A model generated the notes under the pieces. It searched no databases. It saw nothing but the letters and a program-made list of their open reading frames with translations, and was not told where the DNA came from. DNA of 41,757 nucleotides from an uncultured Gammaproteobacteria bacterium (GTDB lineage Bacteria > Pseudomonadota > Gammaproteobacteria > Pseudomonadales > Porticoccaceae), in the NCBI GenBank assembly GCA_913060555.1, contig CAJXRS010000010.1, forward strand, positions 1 through 41,757, written 5' to 3'. This document shows positions 31,622 to 38,890 of this stretch, in pieces (the stretch's first letter is position 1; every line of letters begins with the position of its first letter). A program made the translations under genes and the position numbers.

Positions 31622-32685
31622 TGCGGCTGCTCGGCCGCCGGCAGTTGCCCGATCGGCTCCAGGGTCTGGCCCTGACCCAGCATCAGCCCGAGCCATCTGG
31701 TGTCCGGATCGTTCTCGAAGGCGATCTTCACCAGCATGGTCAGGGGCACCGAAAGAAGCATGCCGATCGGACCCAGCACCCAGCCCCAGAACACCAGGGA
31801 AACGAATACCACCAGCGGCGACAGATTGAGCCCCCGGCCCATCCAGCGCGGCTCAAGCATATTGCCGACCAGGGTGTTGACCGCGAGCATCAGGGCCGCG
31901 GCCAGGGTCGCGCTGAGCGGGCCCAACTGCACCAGGGCCAGCAGCACGGGCGGCGCGGCGGCCAGTATCGAGCCGATGGTCGGCACATAGTTGAGCAGGA
32001 AAGTCAGCACCGCCCACATCACCGCATAGTCGACACCGATCGCCCAGAGCCCCAGGCCGGCCACCACCCCGGTCAACAGACTGGTCAGGGTCTTCAGCCC
32101 CAGATAGCGGTTGACGCTGTCGGTAAAGCTTCCGATCGCAGCCAGCGACTCCGCGGGCACGTTGCGCGCCTGAGCAAGCTTGTCGCGAAAGCCCACCTGC
32201 TCGGCGAGGATGAAGACCACGGTCAACAGGATGAGAAAGCCGTTGGTGGTGAGGCTGGCGAGCGAGGCCAGGGTATTGCCGGCAAACTGCATCACTGCAC
32301 CTGGATTTACCCTATCGCGCCAGTCCGCGAGGTCCAGCGCCAGCCCCCTGCCGCTCAGCCAGTCCTCCAGGCCGGCGCCCATCTCCATCAGGCGCTGCTG
32401 GTAGCGCGGCAGATCCTGACGGAACTCGGCGATGGAGTTACCGACCAGGGTGCCGATCAGGGCCCCCGCCACCAGGATCGCCAACACCATCAGCGCGATG
32501 GCCGCCCAGCCCGGCACCCGGTGCGCCTTGAGCCAGGACACCGGCGAGGCGCAGATCAGGGCGATAAAGATCGCCAGCAGGAAGGGCACCAGCAGTGAAG
32601 CCGCGGCCTTCATTCCCGCCACGACCACCACAAAGGCGGCGGTATAGAGCAGAAAACGCGCCGCCAGAGACAGTCCACCGATCAT
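31618..32685 (-). CDS. AI-2E / PerM family permease
   Basis: 355-aa inner-membrane protein with 7-8 predicted helices. It has an N-terminal helical pair (LLYTAAFVVVVAGMKAA, LVPFLLAIFIALIC), a soluble loop of about 100 residues and a C-terminal helical bundle with the family motif VFWGWVLGPIGMLLSVPLTM. Relatives include E. coli PerM and YhhT/TqsA; substrates vary and are mostly unproven. ATG with AGGAGG immediately upstream; it overlaps the preceding small gene by 4 bp and the following methyltransferase by 4 bp. Confidence 0.9.
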   Translation of the reverse strand: MIGGLSLAARFLLYTAAFVVVVAGMKAAASLLVPFLLAIFIALICASPVSWLKAHRVPGWAAIALMVLAILVAGALIGTLVGNSIAEFRQDLPRYQQRLMEMGAGLEDWLSGRGLALDLADWRDRVNPGAVMQFAGNTLASLASLTTNGFLILLTVVFILAEQVGFRDKLAQARNVPAESLAAIGSFTDSVNRYLGLKTLTSLLTGVVAGLGLWAIGVDYAVMWAVLTFLLNYVPTIGSILAAAPPVLLALVQLGPLSATLAAALMLAVNTLVGNMLEPRWMGRGLNLSPLVVFVSLVFWGWVLGPIGMLLSVPLTMLVKIAFENDPDTRWLGLMLGQGQTLEPIGQLPAAEQPQ

Positions 32686-33026
32686 CCTCCTTCCTCCTGC
32701 ATGGCTTCCAGTTCGTCGAGCACCTGTTGCAGCTGCTCTCTGCCGGCGGGACTGAACCGCAGCGCCTCGGTATCGACGAGTTCCGCGTCGGCGATCTCCC
32801 GGCAGCGGCGCCGCAGCCGGGCCAGTTCGGCATCGTGGCGAATCGGCACCGCGTTCAGCAACGTCCAGTCCTGGGGGAGCGCCTGACCGTCCAGCACCAG
32901 GTTCAACACCCGCGTCATCTCACGGCGATCGAAGCGGTAGTAGGGAGTGCGCACCTTGAGCAACACGCCCAGCACGGCGGCAACCACAAGCACCGCCAGC
33001 CCCATGGTGAGCAACGCCGTGGTCAT
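32682..33026 (-). CDS. Small single-pass membrane protein
   Basis: 114 aa from the ATG at 33026. One N-terminal membrane segment (about 5-25, LLTMGLAVLVVAAVLGVLL), then a charged cytoplasmic part with helices (VRTPYYRFDRREMTRVLNL, ...AELARLRRRCREIADAELVD). Both ends overlap neighbours by 4 bp (ATGA): the TauE gene upstream and the permease downstream, strong support that it is real. No family is recognised; the open frame continues to 33101 inside the TauE gene and is ignored. Confidence 0.8.
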   Translation of the reverse strand: MTTALLTMGLAVLVVAAVLGVLLKVRTPYYRFDRREMTRVLNLVLDGQALPQDWTLLNAVPIRHDAELARLRRRCREIADAELVDTEALRFSPAGREQLQQVLDELEAMQEEGG

Positions 33027-33778
33027 TGCCGCCACAACAGATGCATGGCCACCGCCAAAGTGACGGCGACGATCATCGGCTGGATCAGCCGGGTGCCGCA
33101 ACGGATCACCAGCGTGGAACCCAACCAGGCGCCAAGGATCTGCGCCCCGGCCATGGCCAGTGCCAGGCTCCAGAACACGCGGCCGGAAACCGCGAACAAC
33201 AGCGCCGCAATGCCGTTGATGGTCAGTACCAGGGCCTTGGTATGAGCGGTCGCCTTGCGCAGGTTGTAGCCGCGCAGACTGACCAGCAGAAACGGCAGGA
33301 TGGAGCCGGTGCCCGGCCCGAAAAAGCCGCCGTAGAAGCCCATGGCCGGTGCCGCCCCCAGGTCGAAAACCCGCGGCGCGACAGACTCCGACACATCCCG
33401 GTCACCGATCCGGGGCGATAACAGAAAATAGCCGGCGATGGCGATCAGCAGCACCGGCAGCACAGCTTCGAGCACCGCCGTGGACAGGCGCTGCACGGCG
33501 AGGGCGCCCAGCGTCGCGCCCAGTCCGGCGAAGCACAGACTGCGCCGCGCCTCCGCCCAGTCCAGATGGCCGGAGCGCAGAAAATTCGCTGCTGACGTCA
33601 GGGTGCCCAGGGCGCTCTGTACCTTGTTGGTGCCCAACGCCAGCAGCGGCGGCAGACCCGCCCACAGCAGCGCCGGCAGGGTGATCAAACCGCCCGCTCC
33701 GGCCATCGAGGACACGAATCCCGCAGCAAAGGCGAGCGCGACCAGTAGCGCCACCATGGCGCTGGACAATTCCGGCAT
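33023..33778 (-). CDS. TauE/SafE-family anion (sulfite/sulfonate) exporter
   Basis: 251-aa inner-membrane protein, about eight helices in two halves. Family hallmarks: the N-terminal half with SMAGAGGLITLPALLWAGLP, the middle GLGATLGALAVQRL, and the second half with GFYGGFFGPGTGSILPFLLV (the repeated GxxxGxGGG-type motif). Likely exports sulfite, sulfonates or sulfoacetate. First gene of a tightly overlapping run TauE - small membrane protein - permease - methyltransferase. Confidence 0.92.
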   Translation of the reverse strand: MPELSSAMVALLVALAFAAGFVSSMAGAGGLITLPALLWAGLPPLLALGTNKVQSALGTLTSAANFLRSGHLDWAEARRSLCFAGLGATLGALAVQRLSTAVLEAVLPVLLIAIAGYFLLSPRIGDRDVSESVAPRVFDLGAAPAMGFYGGFFGPGTGSILPFLLVSLRGYNLRKATAHTKALVLTINGIAALLFAVSGRVFWSLALAMAGAQILGAWLGSTLVIRCGTRLIQPMIVAVTLAVAMHLLWRQ

Positions 33779-33835
33779 GGGCTTCCCGGGCGGCGGTGGA
33801 CGATTGGCCGCGGATGGTAGCAGAGGCGTGCGGAA

Positions 33836-34831
33836 TCAGCCCGCCGCCCGCCACTCGGCGAGCAGCTGCAGTGCACGCCGCCGCAGCTCCTGGTCATGGA
33901 TGTCGCAGGTAAACAGCAGTTCATCGGCGCCGGTACGCGCCAACAGCGCAGCCAGGTGGTCGCAGACGCGTTCGCGGCCACCGATGGCGGCGACGCCCAG
34001 CAGATCTGCGATGGCGGCCCGTTCGCCGGGGCTTGCATCCAGCATCTCGGATGACGGCGGCGGCAACCGCAGGCTGGCGCCGCGCAGCAGCGCCAACCAG
34101 CGCCGGCGGAGACTGGAAGCCAGGAATTCGGCCTCCTCGTCGGTGGGCGCCGCGGCCAGGGGTACGCCGATCGCGGCGTAGGGTGCCGCCAGCTCGGCGC
34201 TGGGCCGGAACTCGGTGCGGTAGAGCACCAACGCCGCATCCAACTGCTGGGGGGCGAAGTGCGAGGCGAACGCATAGGGCAGGCCCAGCTCGGCCGCCAG
34301 CCGGGCGCTGAACAGACTGGAGCCCAGCAGCCAGAGCCGGACATCGCTGTCCGCGCCCGGCACCGCGGTCAGCCGCCGGCCGGGCTGCGCCGGGCCCAGC
34401 AGGCGGCGGATCTCGGCAACCTCGGCGGGAAATTCCTCCGCGCCGCGGCCACGGCGCAGCGCCGCCGACGTCCAGGGATCCGTGCCCGGCGCTCTCCCCA
34501 GCCCCAGATCGATGCGCCCGGGATGCAGCGCCGCCAGAGTGCCGAACTGCTCTGCGACCACCAGCGGCGCATGGTTGGGCAGCATGACGCCGCCCGCCCC
34601 CACTCGGATGCGGGTGGTATGGCCGGCCAGATGGGCGATCAGCACCGCCGGCGCGGAACTGGCGATGCCGTCCATGTTGTGATGCTCGGCGACCCAGAAG
34701 CGGGTATAGCCTGCCGCCTCGGCGCAGCGCGCCAGCGCCAGCGAATTGGCGAGCGCCTCGCCGGCGCTGCCGCCGCTGCGGATGGGCGCCAGGTCCAATA
34801 CCGAAATGGGCGTCTCGCGTAATACAGACAT
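33836..34831 (-). CDS. LLM-class flavin-dependent oxidoreductase (MsnO8/YhbW-like)
   Basis: 331 aa, luciferase-like fold. Typical segments: [19 protein letters not shown] at the N-terminus, [20 protein letters not shown] (flavin pocket, about residue 43), [20 protein letters not shown] and [17 protein letters not shown]. This belongs to the short MsnO8 branch, distinct from the 397-aa protein at 5886. FMN- or F420-type cofactor use cannot be told from the sequence; substrate unknown. Lies 16 bp downstream of the DUF1326 gene and 57 bp upstream of the TauE gene, possibly the same transcript. Confidence 0.9.
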   Translation of the reverse strand: MSVLRETPISVLDLAPIRSGGSAGEALANSLALARCAEAAGYTRFWVAEHHNMDGIASSAPAVLIAHLAGHTTRIRVGAGGVMLPNHAPLVVAEQFGTLAALHPGRIDLGLGRAPGTDPWTSAALRRGRGAEEFPAEVAEIRRLLGPAQPGRRLTAVPGADSDVRLWLLGSSLFSARLAAELGLPYAFASHFAPQQLDAALVLYRTEFRPSAELAAPYAAIGVPLAAAPTDEEAEFLASSLRRRWLALLRGASLRLPPPSSEMLDASPGERAAIADLLGVAAIGGRERVCDHLAALLARTGADELLFTCDIHDQELRRRALQLLAEWRAAG

Positions 34832-34847
34832 GCGGCGAATGCGCCTC

Positions 34848-35468
34848 TTAGCCCTGATTGGTCCAGTCGAACCGGTAACGGATCCAGTTGCTGTCGTCGA
34901 ATTGCAGGTGGATACCCTCCGCCGCGACCTCGAAGCTGCCCTGTCCGCAATCGCCGCGCTTCCAGATGAAGCCCTGATCGAGCTCGATGGCCACCCGGTG
35001 ATCTTCTCCCGTCACCGGGTTCTTCAAGGTGGTGCCCTGGGCCCGGCCGACCCCGGGGATGGCTAATCCGCTGTGCAGATCGTCGTCGGTCACCGCAATC
35101 GGCGCCCGCACCACGCCGGCCACCTCGTAGGTGGTACCCAGAATCGCCCAGGGCATGCCGCCGAGCTGGCCGGTGAAGATCTGCGCCAGGGCGCCCAACT
35201 GGTCGTCGTCGACCTCGGGGGGCACCACGAACACCGCCCGGCCGCCGCCGTCGTGGATCGCCTTGGGCCAATCCAGGATGGCCACGGCATCGATGGCCGA
35301 CAGCTCGATAGTACCGCAGCGGCCGGATTCGATGCGGGTCAGTACCACGGCCTTGCAGCTACCGTCGGCAGAGGTGGGAAAGCCGGAGAAGTTACAGGTA
35401 CAGCCGGGCTGGCAGTTGCAGAACTCAAAGCCGAGGCCCTGCAGTTGCCAGGGAGTCGCAGTATTCAT
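34848..35468 (-). CDS. DUF1326 domain protein
   Basis: 206 aa; ATG at 35468 with a strong AGGAG ribosome-binding site. The N-terminal [16 protein letters not shown] has four Cys in a tight cluster, typical of this domain and suggestive of a metal or thiol site. The remaining 180 residues are beta-rich (for example [33 protein letters not shown]). Biochemical role unknown. It is followed by the luciferase-like gene and preceded by a DUF2182 membrane protein 16 bp away. DUF1326 and DUF2182 genes commonly occur as a pair, so they probably act together. Confidence 0.85.
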   Translation of the reverse strand: MNTATPWQLQGLGFEFCNCQPGCTCNFSGFPTSADGSCKAVVLTRIESGRCGTIELSAIDAVAILDWPKAIHDGGGRAVFVVPPEVDDDQLGALAQIFTGQLGGMPWAILGTTYEVAGVVRAPIAVTDDDLHSGLAIPGVGRAQGTTLKNPVTGEDHRVAIELDQGFIWKRGDCGQGSFEVAAEGIHLQFDDSNWIRYRFDWTNQG

Positions 35469-35484
35469 CGCAGTTCTCCTGTCG

Positions 35485-36267
35485 TCATCGGATCGGTGCC
35501 CAGCCCCGCAACGCCGCGAATATGCCGGGATCCCACAGCAGCGCCATCCCGGCCAGCGCAAAGACCAGCGCGCCCGCGGCGCCGACATAGCGCCCGCCGG
35601 GAGCATTCTTTTCCAGCAAAATCAGCAGGCTCAGCGCCAACATCCAGGTCAGGTTCATGGTACCCAGGGCCACCAGCACCGCCATCATCGCCCAGCAGCA
35701 GCCGAAACAGAACCAGCCGTGGGCGGCGCCCATCTTCAGGGCCCCGCGCGGCCGCCCGGCACCACTGCCGTATGCCAGGAAGAACGACAGCGGGGAGCGG
35801 CAGTGGCGCAGACAGGCCGCCTTCCAGGGCGTGAACTGCCAGACCGCGGCCGCCACCAGCACGAGACCGGCCAGCCGGGCCGCCCAGGGCGCCGCCGCAC
35901 CCAGCGGGCCGTCCAACCAGCGCCAGGCGAAATAGGCCGGCAGCCCGGGCAGGGTCCAGACCACCAGGTAGCCGGACAGGAAGAACGGCAGCGGGGCGAC
36001 GCCGCCGCGGCCGGCGGCCAGCGCGTAGAGCCGCACCACCGGAATCATCGCCGGCAACATCATCGCGCCCATCATCGCCACCCAGCCGAACAGAAAGCCG
36101 GCCAGGGACACCATGTCCGCCATCGCCATGTCGGGCATGGCCGCCGCCATGGCCGCCATGTCGGCGGCCATGCGCAGCGACCACCACCAGCCGGCGGCCC
36201 CGGCGAGCAGCAGGACCGCCGGCACCGCCAGGCGCAGAGTGCCGCCGCCTCCTGGGCTCAGCGCCAC
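35485..36267 (-). CDS. DUF2182 integral membrane protein (predicted metal-binding)
   Basis: 260 aa from the GTG at 36267; a GTG at 36336 that overlaps the preceding stop (GTGA) is a real alternative, and neither has a strong ribosome-binding site. About seven helices. Signature stretches: a Met/Asp-rich segment (MAADMAAMAAAMPDMAMADM, near residue 30) that may bind copper, MMGAMMLPAMIPVV, FTPWKAACLRHCRSP (conserved Lys/Cys/Cys) and CCWAMMAVLVALGTMNLTWM. The family is described as predicted metal-binding membrane protein. It precedes its usual partner, the DUF1326 gene. Confidence 0.82.
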   Translation of the reverse strand: MALSPGGGGTLRLAVPAVLLLAGAAGWWWSLRMAADMAAMAAAMPDMAMADMVSLAGFLFGWVAMMGAMMLPAMIPVVRLYALAAGRGGVAPLPFFLSGYLVVWTLPGLPAYFAWRWLDGPLGAAAPWAARLAGLVLVAAAVWQFTPWKAACLRHCRSPLSFFLAYGSGAGRPRGALKMGAAHGWFCFGCCWAMMAVLVALGTMNLTWMLALSLLILLEKNAPGGRYVGAAGALVFALAGMALLWDPGIFAALRGWAPIR

Positions 36268-36332
36268 TGTGATCGACCCAGCACGCCGGCGATCCTGAGG
36301 GTCGGTGGGGGATGGCGGAAGCGCACCGCCGC

Positions 36333-38429
36333 TCACCGCCCCTTCGCCAGAAAGGCATCCACCTCGGCGGTGGGTAACGGCGGACAGCAAAAATATCCCT
36401 GCGCCAGATCGCAGCCGTGGCCGCGTAAAAAGCGGTACTGTTCCTCGGTTTCCACCCCTTCGGCCACCACCCCCAGGCCCAGCTTGTGGCCGAGGGAAAT
36501 GGCCGCCTCGACAATCACGGCATCGTCCGCGTCCCGGGGCAGGTCGCTGACGAAGGTGCGGTCGATCTTGAGCACGTCGAGCGGGAGATGCTTGAGGTAG
36601 GCCAGCGAGGAATAGCCAATACCAAAATCGTCCACCGCCACCCGAACCCCGAGATCGTGCAGTCTTTGCAACATTTCGCCGGTCGCCTGCGGGTCGCGCA
36701 TCATCAGGTTCTCGGTGATTTCCAGTTCCAGTCCGCCCGCGGGCACCTGCTCGGCGACGAGCGCGGCGCCGACCCGGGCGGCCAGTTCCGGATCGCCGAA
36801 TTGCGCCACCGAAACATTCACCGAGACGCGCAGCAGGTCAGGCCAGGTACGGCGCCAGACGCGCAGATCCGCGCAGGCCCGGCGCAATACCCAGTCGCCC
36901 ACCGGCACGATGAGTCCGGTATCCTCCAACAGCGGCAGAAAGTCGCCCGGGGGCACCAGCCCGCGCCGTGGATGCCGCCAGCGGATCAGCGCCTCCAGGG
37001 CCCGGACGCGGCCGCTCTCGAGTTCCACCTGGGGCTGGTAGAACAATTCGAACTCCTGGCGCTCGACTGCCCGGCGCAGTTCCGCCTCCATGGCCAGCAG
37101 CTCGTGGCCGCGGTCGTTCATGTCCGGCGCGTAGAAGCGGTACTGATCGCGGCCCGCCGTCTTGGCCCGATACATGGCCGTGTCGGCATTGCGCAGCAGG
37201 GTCTCGACGCCGACGCCGTCGTGGGGAAACACTGCGATGCCGATGCTGAAGGTGACGAACACCTCCTGGCTGCCAGCTATCACCGGCACTTCGAACCCGG
37301 TGCGTACCTTGCGCAGCACCACGAGCACATCCTCCACCCGCTGGAGCTCACTGACCGCGACGGTGAACTCGTCTCCGCCGTGGCGGGCGACGGTATCGGT
37401 GGGACGCAGGCAACTCTGCAGTCGTGTGGCGACCTGGCGCAACACAGTGTCGCCGACCGCGTGTCCCAGGCTGTCGTTGATCCGCTTGAAATTGTCGAGA
37501 TCGAAAAACAACACCGCGGCGAAACCGCCGCGGCGGCGCACATGGGCCAGCTCGGACTCCATGCGATCGACCAACAGAAACCGATTGGGCAGCCCGGTCA
37601 GGCGATCGTGGGTCGCCTGATGCTGGAGTTCGGCCTCGAATTTCTTGCGCTCCGAGATGTCCCGGGCCACCACCGACAGATAGTCGGTCTTCCCTTCGCC
37701 GTCGCGGTGGGCCATCACCAGCTTGGAAAGGGGAATCTCCCCACTGCCGTCCGCTGCCGGCAGCGCCATTTCGCCAAACCAGTAGCCGTCCCGGCACGCA
37801 GCCGGAAAGGCTTCGCCGAGCAGAAGCTCGGCGACGCGCTCGGAAAACAGATCGCGCAGACAACGCCCGTCGAGCTCCGCTTGCCCCAGCCCCAGCAGTC
37901 TGCGGCCAGCGCCATTGATGAAACTCAGACAGCCGTCGGGATCGGCGATAGCGACCAGATCCGGGGTCGCCTCCAACACCGCGGCGAGCCGGGCACGCTC
38001 CCGCTCGACGGCGGCGGCCGCAGCCTCCAGCCGCCGCTGCTCGCGGCGCGAGTGAGCCTCGTCGAGTTCGCGACGCAATGCCGGCAGCAGCCGGGTGAGA
38101 TTGTCCTTGAGCACATAGTCCCGCGCGCCGCGCCGCATGGCTTCCACCGCGTTGGCCTCGCCGATGGTTCCCGAGACGAAGATCAGCGGCAGATCCGGGT
38201 CGCGTTCCTGGACTACCTGCAGGGCTTGCAGGCCGTCGAAGCCGGGCATGGTGTAATCACAGAGCACCAGATCCCAGCGCGCCTCCAGCTCTGCGGCCAG
38301 TTCGGCCCGGCTCTGCACCCGGCGCCACTCGGGCGCCAGACCGCCACCGCGCAGGAAATCGACCAGCAGCAGGGCATCGTTCTCGCTGTCCTCGACGATC
38401 AGCACCCTGACTGGCTGCATATCATCCAT
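36333..38429 (-). CDS. REC-PAS-GGDEF-EAL cyclic-di-GMP protein
   Basis: 698 aa. Receiver domain at about 6-125 (phospho-acceptor Asp in WDLVLCDYTMPGFDG, residue about 58), then a PAS domain (about 150-265). A GGDEF domain (about 270-430) follows, with the intact catalytic motif GGDEF at about residue 350, and an EAL domain (about 445-690) with EALIRW at about residue 478 and intact VDDFGIGYSSL. Both synthesis and hydrolysis of cyclic-di-GMP are possible, with switching by phosphorylation. It lies 20 bp downstream of the single-domain response regulator and is the output gene of a kinase-led operon. Cytoplasmic. Confidence 0.95.
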   Translation of the reverse strand: MDDMQPVRVLIVEDSENDALLLVDFLRGGGLAPEWRRVQSRAELAAELEARWDLVLCDYTMPGFDGLQALQVVQERDPDLPLIFVSGTIGEANAVEAMRRGARDYVLKDNLTRLLPALRRELDEAHSRREQRRLEAAAAAVERERARLAAVLEATPDLVAIADPDGCLSFINGAGRRLLGLGQAELDGRCLRDLFSERVAELLLGEAFPAACRDGYWFGEMALPAADGSGEIPLSKLVMAHRDGEGKTDYLSVVARDISERKKFEAELQHQATHDRLTGLPNRFLLVDRMESELAHVRRRGGFAAVLFFDLDNFKRINDSLGHAVGDTVLRQVATRLQSCLRPTDTVARHGGDEFTVAVSELQRVEDVLVVLRKVRTGFEVPVIAGSQEVFVTFSIGIAVFPHDGVGVETLLRNADTAMYRAKTAGRDQYRFYAPDMNDRGHELLAMEAELRRAVERQEFELFYQPQVELESGRVRALEALIRWRHPRRGLVPPGDFLPLLEDTGLIVPVGDWVLRRACADLRVWRRTWPDLLRVSVNVSVAQFGDPELAARVGAALVAEQVPAGGLELEITENLMMRDPQATGEMLQRLHDLGVRVAVDDFGIGYSSLAYLKHLPLDVLKIDRTFVSDLPRDADDAVIVEAAISLGHKLGLGVVAEGVETEEQYRFLRGHGCDLAQGYFCCPPLPTAEVDAFLAKGR

Positions 38430-38449
38430 GGCTCAATCTCGCAGACTGG

Positions 38450-38890
38450 TCAATCGACCTGTGGTGGGGTGTTCAGGACCAACCAGTAGAGCCCGAGCTG
38501 GCCGGCGGCGCGCACGAACTCGTCGAAATCGACCGGCTTGCGTACATAGCTGTTGGCACCCAGGGAATAGCCCTCGATGCGATCCCGGTCCTCGTTGGAG
38601 GAGGTCAGGATCACCACCGGCAGCAACCGGGTACGCGGATGGGCGCGGATCCGGCGCAGCACTTCGAGCCCGTCGATGCGCGGCAGCTTCAGGTCCAGCA
38701 GCACCAGCGCCGGCAGCACCTGGGGATCCCGTCCGGCGTGTGGGCCGGTGCCAAACAGATAATCGAGCGCCTCCACGCCGTCGCGCGCGGTCACCACCGG
38801 ATTGGCGATCCGGTTGCTCGCGAAGGCGTGCATGGTGAGCGTCCGGTCGTCGGGATTGTCCTCGACCAGGAGAATGGTTTTATCGCTCAT
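38450..38890 (-). CDS. Single-domain response regulator (Rcp1-like)
   Basis: 146 aa, receiver domain only: acidic pair in VEDNPDDRTL, phospho-acceptor Asp in LVLLDLKLPRIDGLEV (about residue 70), Thr/Ser switch in VVILTSSNED and Lys in SYVRKPVDF. The PRIDGLEVLRRI pattern is that of Rcp1-type regulators paired with PAS-containing kinases. The ATG overlaps the kinase stop (ATGA), so the kinase at 38887 is its likely phosphodonor; it may relay to or compete with the REC domain of the next gene. Confidence 0.93.
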   Translation of the reverse strand: MSDKTILLVEDNPDDRTLTMHAFASNRIANPVVTARDGVEALDYLFGTGPHAGRDPQVLPALVLLDLKLPRIDGLEVLRRIRAHPRTRLLPVVILTSSNEDRDRIEGYSLGANSYVRKPVDFDEFVRAAGQLGLYWLVLNTPPQVD

